Of a DNA stretch of 15,289 bases, positions 1-6,787 are shown piece by piece. A program made the translations under genes and the position numbers. The first letter of the stretch is position 1. The number at the start of each line of letters is the position of its first letter. This DNA comes from Planctomycetota bacterium. GTDB taxonomy: Bacteria > Planctomycetota > Phycisphaerae > Sedimentisphaerales > Anaerohalosphaeraceae. A model generated the notes under the pieces. That model saw only the letters and a list, made by a program, of their open reading frames with translations. It ran no database searches and was not told where the DNA came from. Where the stretch lies: assembly GCA_003644215.1 (NCBI GenBank), contig QNBU01000004.1, positions 1-15,289 of the forward strand, written 5' to 3'.

Positions 1-541
1 CTGTGTACTCTTGGCGCACCGCATTAAAGATATCGCGGGAATGATCGACCAGGTCCATTTTGTTGACCGCGACAACGATCTGCCGGATGCCAAGCATACT
101 GAGCAGGTAACCGTGGCGGCGGGAGTTTTCCTGAATCCCTTCGTGCGCATCAATCACCAACACCGCCGCTTCGGCACGAGCGGCGCCGCTGATCATATTT
201 TTCAAAAATTCGATATGCCCCGGCGCATCGATCAGGATGTATTCGCGTTTGTCTGAATGAAAAAAACAACGGGCCGAGTCAATCGTAATCCCCTGCGATT
301 GTTCGTCCTTCAGTGCATCCAGCAGAAACGCATACTCAAAGGGCCGTGCGTTTTGGGCGCAGTTGGCCTTGACCGCCTCCAGCTTGCCTTCCGGTAACGA
401 GTTCGTGTCGGCTAACAATCGACCCACGAGCGTACTCTTGCCGTGATCGACATGGCCGATGATCACGATATTCATCTTCTGCCGTTCGTGCCGCAGTTGA
501 TCGTGTTCTTGTATACTGTTTTCTGTTTTAAGTTGAGACAT
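1..541 (-). CDS. cysN: Sulfate adenylyltransferase subunit 1 (CysN), GTPase, N-terminal 180 residues
   Basis: CysN is the GTPase subunit of ATP sulfurylase; GTP hydrolysis drives CysD to form adenylylsulfate (APS) from ATP and sulfate in the cytoplasm. I translated the minus strand from the ATG at 541; it stays open to the window edge, so the elongation-factor-like domains 2 and 3 lie outside. Visible GTPase motifs are G1 GHVDHGKS near residues 29-36, switch II DAPGH near 105-109, and G4 NKMD near 160-163, plus the family segment GITID and the block FLKNMISGAARAEAAVLVID. A GAGG Shine-Dalgarno sequence lies 7 bp before the ATG. It follows cysD by 16 bp and is the last visible gene of the operon. 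A fused CysC (APS kinase) domain at the unseen C-terminus cannot be excluded. Confidence 0.95.
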   Translation of the reverse strand, partial: MSQLKTENSIQEHDQLRHERQKMNIVIIGHVDHGKSTLVGRLLADTNSLPEGKLEAVKANCAQNARPFEYAFLLDALKDEQSQGITIDSARCFFHSDKREYILIDAPGHIEFLKNMISGAARAEAAVLVIDAHEGIQENSRRHGYLLSMLGIRQIVVAVNKMDLVDHSRDIFNAVRQEYT

Positions 542-557
542 CGTCTATCCTCGAAGA

Positions 558-1439
558 TTACATATATCCGTCGCGTCTGAGTGTTTCCAATCCACCACCA
601 TCTTCAGCGTCCTGCTGTCGGCCAGAGCGTTCGGCGATATTGGAAAACTTTCCGCTTTTGAGTTCGTCAATAATTTCAGGTACATTTTTGGCGGTCGAAT
701 CCACCGTGCCGGTACAGGGAGCGCAACCCAGCGAACGATAACGCCTGCCGGTTCCCTTGTCGAAATACAAATCAATGATTGGGATCTTTTCCCGCTCGAT
801 ATATTCCCAGATATTCAGTTCTGTCCAGTCCAGCAGGGGATGGATGCGGATGTGCGTGCCGGGTGCGAAATCGGTATTGAACTGGTTCCACAACTCCGGC
901 GGTTGTTCGGCAACATCCCATTCACTATGCCGATCGCGTGGCGAAAAATAACGCTCTTTGCTGCGGCTTCCTTCCTCATCGGCGCGAGCGCCGACGATCA
1001 CGCCGGTAAAGGGCTGGGCTTTTTCATCTTTGACAAATTTCCCGGTACTATGGTCCATCACCCAGCGGGGCCATTCACCGCTGAGTGTGTGTTTTAGGGC
1101 TTCACTTTTTAATTTTTTGCAGCAATCCAACCGGGATAAGTTGCCATCGGGAAAGGTCTGCTTGTTAGCCAGCGCCTCCTTATTCTGACCAACAATAAGG
1201 TTTAGTTTCCATTCCAGTGCAAACCGATCTCGATACTCAATCATCTCCGGGACTTTATAGCTCGTATCGACATGCATCAGCGGAATCGGCACATGACCGA
1301 AAAAGGCCTTGCGCGCCAGCCACAAAAGCACCGTACTATCCTTGCCAATCGACCAGAGCATCACCAGGTCTTTGAAGGACCGGTAGGCCTCCCGCAGGAT
1401 AAAAACGCTTTGGGTTTCAAGTGCATCTAACTGATTCAT
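558..1439 (-). CDS. cysD: Sulfate adenylyltransferase subunit 2 (CysD)
   Basis: CysD is the catalytic subunit of ATP sulfurylase and joins sulfate to AMP from ATP, giving APS and pyrophosphate; it works as a heterodimer with CysN. The 293-residue protein has the PP-loop SIGKDS at residues 30-35, the family block HVDTSYKVPEMIEYRDR, GVIVGARADEEGSRSKER in the middle, HPLLDWTELNIWEYI, and the YRSLGCAPCT segment near the end. Length is typical (about 300). The start overlaps the cysH stop by 4 bp (ATGA), which indicates translational coupling; AAGGAG lies just upstream inside cysH. The end is short and charged, with the usual GGLETLRRDGYM-type tail of the family. Confidence 0.96.
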   Translation of the reverse strand: MNQLDALETQSVFILREAYRSFKDLVMLWSIGKDSTVLLWLARKAFFGHVPIPLMHVDTSYKVPEMIEYRDRFALEWKLNLIVGQNKEALANKQTFPDGNLSRLDCCKKLKSEALKHTLSGEWPRWVMDHSTGKFVKDEKAQPFTGVIVGARADEEGSRSKERYFSPRDRHSEWDVAEQPPELWNQFNTDFAPGTHIRIHPLLDWTELNIWEYIEREKIPIIDLYFDKGTGRRYRSLGCAPCTGTVDSTAKNVPEIIDELKSGKFSNIAERSGRQQDAEDGGGLETLRRDGYM

Positions 1440-2173
1440 TGCTTATCTCCTTGTGAATTCCAGTGCAGGCCACATTCTTTCTGTTCGGGCGCTTCCCACC
1501 ACCAGCGGCCATCGCGTATGCCCTGACCCTGCCTGACGGCTCGCGTACAGGGAGTGCAGCCGATACTTGGATAACCTTTGTCGTGCAGGGAATTGCAAGG
1601 AACATTGTTTTGACGAATATAGTCCCATACCTGTTCGATCGTCCAGTCCAGCAGGGGCGACAATTTAATCAATCCAAACTGCTCATCCCACGCAATGGGT
1701 TCAAGTTCCGTGCGTGTTACAGACTGGGCTTTTCTCAATCCACAAATCCAGACGGCCATGCCTTCGGTCGCTCGCTTGAGCGGCTCAATTTTTCGTATAT
1801 GGCAACAGAGTTTGCGATTTTGAACACTTTGAAAGAACAAATTGGGTCCATGCTCATCGATCATTTTTTCGACCTGCTTGTAATCAGGAAACAATACTTT
1901 GATCTTAACACCGTAATGTTTCTGTGTGGCTTCGATCACATCATAAGTTTCCTGCGGCAGTCGTCCGGTGTCCAGTGTAATGATCCGGGTCTGCGGATGC
2001 GTTTTGCAAATCATATCGGTCAGCACCTGATCCTCAGCGGCCATGCTGCTTGCCAGCACGATGCGCCCCTGAAAGCTCTCTAAAAAATTGCTCAATAACT
2101 GCCCGGCCGAATACCCGGCGAGGCCTCGCCGCAGTTCTTCAACCAATGCCTTTTTTTCTTTGACTATCTGCAT
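1436..2173 (-). CDS. cysH: Assimilatory APS/PAPS reductase (CysH), Fe-S type
   Basis: CysH reduces activated sulfate to sulfite using thioredoxin or glutaredoxin. The 245-residue protein has a PP-loop-like start (ASSMAAEDQ, about 41-49), the LDTGRLPQET block at 67-76, a CC pair at 123-124, C206 and C209 in IGCTPCT, and the catalytic ECGLH with C234. The CC...CxxC set binds a [4Fe-4S] cluster and, in known families, marks enzymes that use APS directly rather than PAPS; no APS kinase gene is seen here, which fits. Start is the ATG at 2173, with only a weak AAGAAAG ahead. It lies 12 bp after the DUF2061 gene and overlaps cysD by 4 bp. Confidence 0.93.
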   Translation of the reverse strand: MQIVKEKKALVEELRRGLAGYSAGQLLSNFLESFQGRIVLASSMAAEDQVLTDMICKTHPQTRIITLDTGRLPQETYDVIEATQKHYGVKIKVLFPDYKQVEKMIDEHGPNLFFQSVQNRKLCCHIRKIEPLKRATEGMAVWICGLRKAQSVTRTELEPIAWDEQFGLIKLSPLLDWTIEQVWDYIRQNNVPCNSLHDKGYPSIGCTPCTRAVRQGQGIRDGRWWWEAPEQKECGLHWNSQGDKQ

Positions 2174-2185
2174 TTTCCAACTTTC

Positions 2186-2407
2186 TTAAATCTGGTAATC
2201 CGGTTCTTCGAGTTTTCCGAAGTCCAAACGGTTCCATCCTCGTTCGTGCATATAATAGGCGCCCATCTTAATGATGGTGTCCAATAAGCCGATCTTGATC
2301 GCAACATCGACGGTCCCGGTCAGAAGCCAGGCGGTGAAAAATGTTACAACCGTCGCTATAACCCGCCAGCTTGCCGCTTTTAATATGCTTCGTGTGTGCG
2401 TTTCCAT
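2186..2407 (-). CDS. DUF2061 small membrane protein
   Basis: A 73-residue protein that matches the DUF2061 pattern: SWRVIATVVTFFTAWLLTG, a hydrophobic stretch at about residues 13-31, then KIGLLDTIIKMGAYYMHERGWNR at about 38-60 as a second membrane or amphipathic segment. The function of the family is unknown, but it is often seen beside or fused to sulfate assimilation genes, and here it sits between the Rrf2 regulator (49 bp away) and cysH (12 bp away) on the same strand. Inference: it supports sulfate or sulfite handling at the inner membrane. The start is supported by context only; the upstream AAAGAGA is a weak ribosome site. Confidence 0.85.
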   Translation of the reverse strand: METHTRSILKAASWRVIATVVTFFTAWLLTGTVDVAIKIGLLDTIIKMGAYYMHERGWNRLDFGKLEEPDYQI

Positions 2408-2456
2408 TTTATCTCTTTTATTCCCATTCGCTCAGTAGTGTATGGTGGCAAAAAAA

Positions 2457-2909
2457 TTAGATGATGTAACTTGAAACAAAGGCACTTTGGTTTTTCATTA
2501 CTTCGGCAACCATATCCTTTAAGCTGGTTTCATCACAGACATCACTAACGGCCCTGTTGATCTTTTTCATCATCGAAGACAGAACGAAGTCTCCGTGATG
2601 TGGCAGACCATCGGCCGCAGCATCAGAAGTCCTCATATTTCGATCCAAAAACTGGACGATTTGCCCGACGGTGATGTCTTCGGCCACTCTGGCAAGTTGA
2701 TAACCGCCCGCCTTGCCGCGAACCGACAACACAAAACCGCCCTGTTTAAGCTCGTTTAAGATAATCTCGAGAAAACGGATCGGAATATCCTGTGCCTTCG
2801 CGAGGGTTCGCACATTAACCGGTCCCTCATCGCCTCGCAAAGCCAGTTCAAGCAGGCCGCGAATCGCATATCCGCTCTTTTTTGATATCTGAAAATAAGG
2901 GTAACTCAT
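2457..2909 (-). CDS. Rrf2-family transcriptional regulator, likely CymR-like regulator of the cys operon
   Basis: A 150-residue Rrf2 protein. The winged helix-turn-helix spans about residues 12-73 (SGYAIRGLLELA, then VNVRTLAKAQDIPIRFLE, then the wing RGKAGGYQLA), followed by the long dimerisation helix around 80-92. IscR and NsrR bind an Fe-S cluster through three cysteines after this helix; this protein has only one cysteine (C125), so a cluster-binding sensor is unlikely. That resembles CymR, a cysteine-metabolism repressor working with CysK. It is the first gene of the sulfate assimilation operon, so self-regulation and control of cysHDN are likely (inference). The ATG at 2909 has TGAGGT 8 bp upstream. 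Confidence 0.9.
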   Translation of the reverse strand: MSYPYFQISKKSGYAIRGLLELALRGDEGPVNVRTLAKAQDIPIRFLEIILNELKQGGFVLSVRGKAGGYQLARVAEDITVGQIVQFLDRNMRTSDAAADGLPHHGDFVLSSMMKKINRAVSDVCDETSLKDMVAEVMKNQSAFVSSYII

Positions 2910-2944
2910 ACTCTATACCTCATAAACACAATCGACTTAATGAT

Positions 2945-2973
2945 AATATACGGTCATAATTTGATTTTGACAA
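2945..2973 (-). promoter_or_regulatory. Sigma70-like promoter of the rrf2-cys operon
   Basis: Read on the minus strand, TTGTCA (2973-2968) and TATATT (2950-2945) are 17 bp apart, giving a leader of about 30 nt before the ATG at 2909. Found by eye, not tested. The rest of 2910-3205 holds the palindrome and hairpin listed separately; no gene was seen there, and no convincing plus-strand promoter for the MgtC gene. Confidence 0.6.
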
Positions 2974-3022
2974 GAAAAAAATACGAAAAAGATGGTTTAA
3001 TTTCATCATATTTGACGTAACT

Positions 3023-3038
3023 CACTTAAATTAAAGTG
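3023..3038. promoter_or_regulatory. 16-bp imperfect palindrome, possible operator
   Basis: CACTT and AAGTG arms flank an AAATTA centre, with 7 of 8 symmetric pairs matching. It lies about 50 bp upstream of the cys operon -35 box, within the divergent region. Rrf2 proteins bind A/T-rich dyads, so it could be an operator, but no second copy was found. Confidence 0.3.
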
Positions 3039-3073
3039 GTTATATTATTCCTGAAAGATTCAATTGCACCCTC

Positions 3074-3102
3074 CACGGCCAAGCACAGCTTGACCGTGCC
3101 AC
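3074..3102. repeat. Intergenic REP-like hairpin
   Basis: Arms CACGGCCAAG (3074-3083) and CTTGACCGTG (3089-3098) pair at 9 of 10 positions around a 5-nt loop, followed by CCAC. The arm sequence and the GTGCCAC end resemble the elements inside nspC. There is no T-run on either side, so an intrinsic terminator is less likely than a dispersed palindromic repeat. Confidence 0.55.
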
Positions 3103-3205
3103 ACCATAGGGAAATCAATCATCAGCCAAATCACCCCGGATACCCGTCATTTTTTACGGTGACAAACGAGTGTAGTTTTTCAGGCAAAATGACGATAAGG
3201 TAACT

Positions 3206-3658
3206 ATGGAATGTATTTTTGAAAAAGTTGATTTTCAGTCCATTTTGCCTATGGTTATTGCGATGGGTTTGGGTGGGCTGATCGGAATTGAGCGGGAACT
3301 TCACAACAAACCGGCGGGATTTCGGACGAATGCCCTGATTTGTATGGGTGCGGCAGCGTTTATGGTAATCGCTCAAAAGATCGGCCTCGGTGGCGATGCG
3401 ATATCCCGTATGACCGCCGGGATCGTTACTGGTGTGGGCTTTATTGGCGGCGGCGCCGTACTACGGGATCGCGCGAATATCTCCGGCGTAACGACCGCGG
3501 CGACGATTTGGGTCGTTACCAGTATCGGGATCGCCTGCGGGACGCATCTCTATGATATGGCTGTGTCGATCACCGTCCTTTCACTGATCGTTCTGGCCGT
3601 GTTAGGCCCGCTGGACAGAAAAATTCGCAGACCGAAAAACAGCAACAGTCAACAATAG
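3206..3658 (+). CDS. MgtC/SapB-family inner membrane protein
   Basis: A 150-residue hydrophobic protein with the MgtC/SapB core: GLGGLIGIERE at about 21-31, AGFRTNALICMG at 37-48, GIVTGVGFIGGGAVLRD at 72-88 and ISGVTTAATIWV at 92-103, then a last membrane helix at about 118-135. Four to five membrane segments are likely. The C-terminal ACT-like domain of pathogen MgtC is absent, as in the short SapB-type members. MgtC affects growth at low magnesium and, in Salmonella, the F-ATPase; the role of the short forms is not settled. TAAGGT sits 5 bp before the ATG. It is followed by cls after 20 bp, probably one transcript. Confidence 0.9.
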   Translation: MECIFEKVDFQSILPMVIAMGLGGLIGIERELHNKPAGFRTNALICMGAAAFMVIAQKIGLGGDAISRMTAGIVTGVGFIGGGAVLRDRANISGVTTAATIWVVTSIGIACGTHLYDMAVSITVLSLIVLAVLGPLDRKIRRPKNSNSQQ

Positions 3659-3678
3659 CATCGTCTATTCCTGGAGAG

Positions 3679-5103
3679 ATGATGGTTACAGCCCTTTGGG
3701 TCATTCTGTCATATGTGTTTTTTATTGCCAGCTTTATGCTGGGTGTTATTCTCATCGCCCATATCCTTTTACAAAAACGCCCGCCCTCCGGCACGATTGC
3801 CTGGCTGCTGATCATTCTTTTTCTGCCGTATCTCGGCGTACCGCTGTATCTGATCTTCGGCGGACGAAAAATGCAGCGACATATCAACCGAAAGGGCCGG
3901 ATCGATCTGATTTCGGACCAACAGATACCCGATAACGAGGCCACTGTTATCGACCGTTTCCTAAGAACCTACAATATCCCCGGCGCAAAATCCGGCCATC
4001 GGGGCCGACTTTGCCGAACCGGCGATGAGATATTTGAGTCGATGAAAGAGGTTCTAAAAAGCGCCCGGCGAAGTATCTACCTGTCCACTTTTATCTATCA
4101 GTCCGATGCCGTGGGAAAGGCCATCCTTGAAATTCTCGTCGAAAAAGCCAAAGCCGGTGTAGATGTTCGGCTATTGATGGACGGCGTGGGATCACTGCAC
4201 ACCCGCAGCCGATTTTTCGAGCCATTGATCGAGGCGGGCGGGCATATCGCGTTTTTTCTCCCCGTACTGCATCGACCGTTTCGCGGCCGCACCAATCTGC
4301 GTAACCATCGTAAAATTACGATTGTTGATAATCACCGGGTGATGGCTGGCGGAGCCAATATCGGCGTCGAATCAATGTCCCTGCCGCAACGACCCGCACA
4401 ATGGAAAGACCTGGCCTTTGTGATGGAAGGCCCGGCGGTACGCCATTGGTTGAGTGTGTTTGCGCGTGATTGGGAGTTTGCCGCCAAGGAACCGTTGTCA
4501 GTAGAGCAGTTAAAAATCTCGGACAATCCCGGACTTGCCGAACAGGACGACATGGAGTTAGCCGAGGCGGGGGTTGTGCAGGTGGTTCCTTCAGGGCCGG
4601 ATGTTGACGGTGATATGCTGCATGATGCACTGCTGACCATGATCTATTCGGCTCAAAAGCGATTTTGGGTGGTTACACCCTATTTCGTACCGGATGATGC
4701 GCTCTGCCAGGCACTGACACTGGCGGCGCGGCGCGGGGTCGATGTGCGGGTGGTGATGCCAAGCCGTTCCAATCACATTCCGCCGGATATTGCACGGGGG
4801 ATTCCACTGCGTCAGATACAGGCCGCTGGTGGGAAAATACTGTTCTATACGCCGAAGATGCTGCACGCCAAGGTTGTTCTGGTCGATGACGAGGTCGCTA
4901 TCGTGGGATCAGCGAATATGGACATCCGTAGTTTGCTGCTGAATTACGAAACGGCAATGTTTGTTTACAGCGCCAGCGCAATCAGCGAAGTCGAAGCGTA
5001 TATTGAAGAGTTGATGACACACAGCCGCAGCGGCATCGCGGAGGCCTCATTACTTCGCACGCTGGGCGAAAGCATAGTCCGGCTCGTCTCGCCGCTGCTG
5101 TAG
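3679..5103 (+). CDS. cls: Cardiolipin synthase (phospholipase D superfamily)
   Basis: Cardiolipin synthase makes cardiolipin from two phosphatidylglycerols, or from PG plus another phospholipid, at the inner membrane. The 474-residue protein has two membrane helices at about 5-29 and 40-61 with the PLDc_N-type segment between and after them, then two HKD motifs: H210-x-K212-x4-D217 with GGANIG following, and H396-x-K398-x4-D403 with GSANMD following. These layouts and the length fit bacterial ClsA. Two ATG codons are adjacent; GGAG at 3673-3676 is better spaced for the second (3682), so the first Met may not be used. Its stop codon directly abuts the nspC stop on the other strand. Confidence 0.93.
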   Translation: MMVTALWVILSYVFFIASFMLGVILIAHILLQKRPPSGTIAWLLIILFLPYLGVPLYLIFGGRKMQRHINRKGRIDLISDQQIPDNEATVIDRFLRTYNIPGAKSGHRGRLCRTGDEIFESMKEVLKSARRSIYLSTFIYQSDAVGKAILEILVEKAKAGVDVRLLMDGVGSLHTRSRFFEPLIEAGGHIAFFLPVLHRPFRGRTNLRNHRKITIVDNHRVMAGGANIGVESMSLPQRPAQWKDLAFVMEGPAVRHWLSVFARDWEFAAKEPLSVEQLKISDNPGLAEQDDMELAEAGVVQVVPSGPDVDGDMLHDALLTMIYSAQKRFWVVTPYFVPDDALCQALTLAARRGVDVRVVMPSRSNHIPPDIARGIPLRQIQAAGGKILFYTPKMLHAKVVLVDDEVAIVGSANMDIRSLLLNYETAMFVYSASAISEVEAYIEELMTHSRSGIAEASLLRTLGESIVRLVSPLL

Positions 5104-6345
5104 TTACGATAAGCGGTTTTTGAAATCGTCGTAAGTGAAGCGACGCTGGAGTTTATATTTGTCAGTGTCCGGGTCGTACAGAACGATATCCGGTAAGTTG
5201 ACGCCGTTGAACATCGTATTCTTGACCATCGTGTAATGGGCCATATCGCCGAAGACGAGTTTGTTACCGACAGCAAGGGGTTTATCAAATGAATAGTCCC
5301 CAATAACATCGCCGGCCAGGCAGGTTGACCCGGCCAAGCGATAGGTATATTTCTTGTGGCTCGGCCATCCTTGGCCGTGTTTGGCGGGCTTCAAGCCCGT
5401 GTCACCTTGCCCGCCGCCGATGATGGTAGGCCGATAGGGCATTTCCAGCACATCAGGCATATGGGCCGATGCAGAGGTATCCAGTATCGCGATGTCTATA
5501 TCATTACGGACAATATCCAGCACCGATGCGACCAGCACGCCCGTATTCAGTGCGACGGCCTCGCCAGGTTCGAGATAAATCGTTTTCAGGTTCGGATAGC
5601 GTTTATGAAAATCAGTGATCAATTCACACAGCAGGTCCACATCGTAATCGGGTCGAGTGATATGATGGCCGCCGCCGAAGTTGACCCTGTCCATTTTTTC
5701 GATGGTTTCGCCGAACTGCTTTTCCACCACCGCCAATGTACGAGCGAGTGAATCGGTATTCAGTTCGCATAGTGTATGGAAATGCAGACCGGTAATGCCG
5801 TCCAGTGGGTTCTCATCTGTGGCATGGCCATCTTGGCCATGATTCACGGGCAGGATGCCCGTGCCACGCTTGAATACATCCGGTGGTATTCCCAACCGGG
5901 AACCGGGGGCGCAGGGGTCATAAATTTTTGTTTCGACCTCTGAGTGCATCGGGTTGATCCGCAGGCCGCAGGCGATTTTTCGGGATGCGTTTTGTATCTT
6001 GCTTTTGAAACGATTCCATTGGGCAAACGAATTAAAGACAATGTGATTGACGATGCGGAGATACTCGTCCATCTCGTCATCACGATAGGCCGGAGCGCAT
6101 AAGTGGAGTTCGCCTTTGAAGTATTCGGCCCCGAGCTTTGCCTCGTGCAATGAGCTTGCCGCCGTTCCGGCTAAGTATTGACTGCACAGATCGTAGGTAC
6201 TCCACGCGGCATAGCCCTTTTGGGCCAGAAGAATTTTACAACCGGTCCGGGCTTGAACATCCTTGAGAATCTCAAGATTCTTCTTCAGCAAACCCAGGTC
6301 AATCAGATAGCAGGGTGTGGTCAATTTGTCTAATGCGTAGTCCAA
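5104..6345 (-). CDS. nspC: Carboxynorspermidine/carboxyspermidine decarboxylase (NspC) with two in-frame repeat insertions
   Basis: NspC decarboxylates carboxyspermidine or carboxynorspermidine to the polyamine, a PLP-dependent step of the alternative pathway that begins with carboxyspermidine dehydrogenase (not in this window). Seen motifs, numbered from the TTG at 6345: PLP lysine in LLAQKGYAAWS (K43), CGLRINP near 126-132, HFHTLCELN (C193), GGGHH near 224-228, YLEPGEAVAL near 257-266, DTSASAHMPDVLEMPYRP near 289-306, and CLAGDVIGDYSF with C342. At 413 residues it is longer than the family's usual 365-400 because of two REP-like elements (about residues 160-178 and 313-329). The TTG at 6345 is chosen because GGGAGGGT lies 5 bp upstream; an earlier TTG at 6369 has no ribosome site. 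Confidence 0.92.
   Translation of the reverse strand: MDYALDKLTTPCYLIDLGLLKKNLEILKDVQARTGCKILLAQKGYAAWSTYDLCSQYLAGTAASSLHEAKLGAEYFKGELHLCAPAYRDDEMDEYLRIVNHIVFNSFAQWNRFKSKIQNASRKIACGLRINPMHSEVETKIYDPCAPGSRLGIPPDVFKRGTGILPVNHGQDGHATDENPLDGITGLHFHTLCELNTDSLARTLAVVEKQFGETIEKMDRVNFGGGHHITRPDYDVDLLCELITDFHKRYPNLKTIYLEPGEAVALNTGVLVASVLDIVRNDIDIAILDTSASAHMPDVLEMPYRPTIIGGGQGDTGLKPAKHGQGWPSHKKYTYRLAGSTCLAGDVIGDYSFDKPLAVGNKLVFGDMAHYTMVKNTMFNGVNLPDIVLYDPDTDKYKLQRRFTYDDFKNRLS
5356..5405. repeat. REP-like element inside nspC, copy 1
   Basis: Two stem-loops in tandem: CGGCCA/TGGCCG at 5362-5377 and CGGGCTT/AAGCCCG at 5385-5399, bounded by GTGGC and GTCAC. It aligns over its whole length with the copy at 5819-5867, in the same orientation, and reads in nspC as TGLKPAKHGQGWPS, right after the conserved EMPYRP block. 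Confidence 0.8.
5819..5867. repeat. REP-like element inside nspC, copy 2
   Basis: Two perfect 8-bp stems with 3-nt loops: CATGGCCA/TGGCCATG at 5823-5841 and CACGGGCA/TGCCCGTG at 5845-5863, bounded by GTGGCA and TGCCAC. It is translated in nspC as GTGILPVNHGQDGHAT, a peptide that I recall from dispersed repeats read into many unrelated proteins of other bacteria. Confidence 0.85.
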
Positions 6346-6351
6346 ACAAGA

Positions 6352-6404
6352 CCCTCCCAAAACGAACAAGCCCCTCTCAGTTTGTGGCTGATAAGGGGAC
6401 TTGT
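6352..6404 (-). terminator. Hairpin between bTHX and nspC, possible terminator or attenuator
   Basis: On the minus strand ACAAG-t-CCCCT and AGGGG-CTTGT pair, with an inner TCAG/CTGA stem, over 6404-6366. A weak U-tract (TTCGTTTT) follows, then directly the nspC ribosome site at 6358-6351. This could end the short bTHX transcript or set how much reads on into nspC. Confidence 0.5.
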
Positions 6405-6426
6405 ATTCAACTTTGAAGAAAAAACA

Positions 6427-6594
6427 CTATGCTGTCGCTTCGGGTGTTTCAGTTGTTTCAGCGGGTTTTTCTTCTGTTTTCGGAGCGGCTTTGGCGGCGA
6501 TGGCGCGGGCTTTGAGGCCGCTTTTACTTCTGACATTGCCGAACGATCCACGCGCTCGTTTTCCTTTTTCAGTTCTTTTGTCACCTCGACCCAT
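6427..6594 (-). CDS. Small ribosomal subunit protein bTHX (Thx) with Ala/Glu/Pro-rich tail
   Basis: A 55-residue protein starting MGRGDKRTEKGKRARGSFGN. The start MG(R/K)GD(K/R)(R/K)T-x-(K/R)GK and the following G-(S/T)-(F/Y)-G are the signature of ribosomal protein Thx/bTHX, which sits in the head of the 30S subunit in Thermus and Bacteroidetes. Known forms are about 25-45 residues, so the last 20-25 residues here (AIAAKAAPKTEEKPAETTET...) are a lineage-specific extension. AAGGA lies 7 bp before the ATG and a promoter-like pair lies further upstream. An overlapping 84-residue frame here (6330-6584) was rejected in favour of this one. nspC follows after 81 bp. Confidence 0.83.
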   Translation of the reverse strand: MGRGDKRTEKGKRARGSFGNVRSKSGLKARAIAAKAAPKTEEKPAETTETPEATA

Positions 6595-6654
6595 AGGGTA
6601 TTCCTTTCATACTCACTGGTATTGGTCTGTGTTTTCTGTTAATCAAGGTTTGCT

Positions 6655-6682
6655 ATTGTACAGATTGTACGGGAAAATGCAA
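6655..6682 (-). promoter_or_regulatory. Putative promoter of bTHX
   Basis: On the minus strand TTGCAT (6682-6677) and TACAAT (6660-6655) are 16 bp apart, giving a leader of about 55 nt before the bTHX start. A second GTACAATC-like copy lies within the spacer. Prediction by eye. Confidence 0.5.
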
Positions 6683-6723
6683 GCCCAAGTACGAAATTGG
6701 ATGCCGGATGGCCCAAAATACGC

Positions 6724-6752
6724 TCGACGAGCTGCAAAAACGGCGGTAAAAT
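6724..6752 (+). promoter_or_regulatory. Possible promoter of cmoA
   Basis: TCGACG and TAAAAT are 17 bp apart, ending 35 bp before the cmoA ATG. The -35 box is a 4 of 6 match, so this is a weak call; cmoA also lacks a clear Shine-Dalgarno sequence. Confidence 0.35.
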
Positions 6753-6787
6753 AGCGAAATAACGCTTTTTTAAGAAGAAATCGATCT

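Noticed and set aside
1463..2083. 206-codon open frame on the plus strand opposite cysH
   Set aside because: The minus-strand cysH is certain from its cysteine motifs; the plus frame gives no recognisable domain and has no ribosome site.
3012..3046. Plus-strand promoter TTGACG...TATATT for the MgtC gene
   Set aside because: The two boxes are 23 bp apart, too far for a sigma70 promoter.
6330..6584. 84-codon minus-strand frame overlapping bTHX
   Set aside because: Another frame encodes the clear bTHX signature with a ribosome site; the 84-residue protein is low-complexity lysine/proline and runs into the nspC start.
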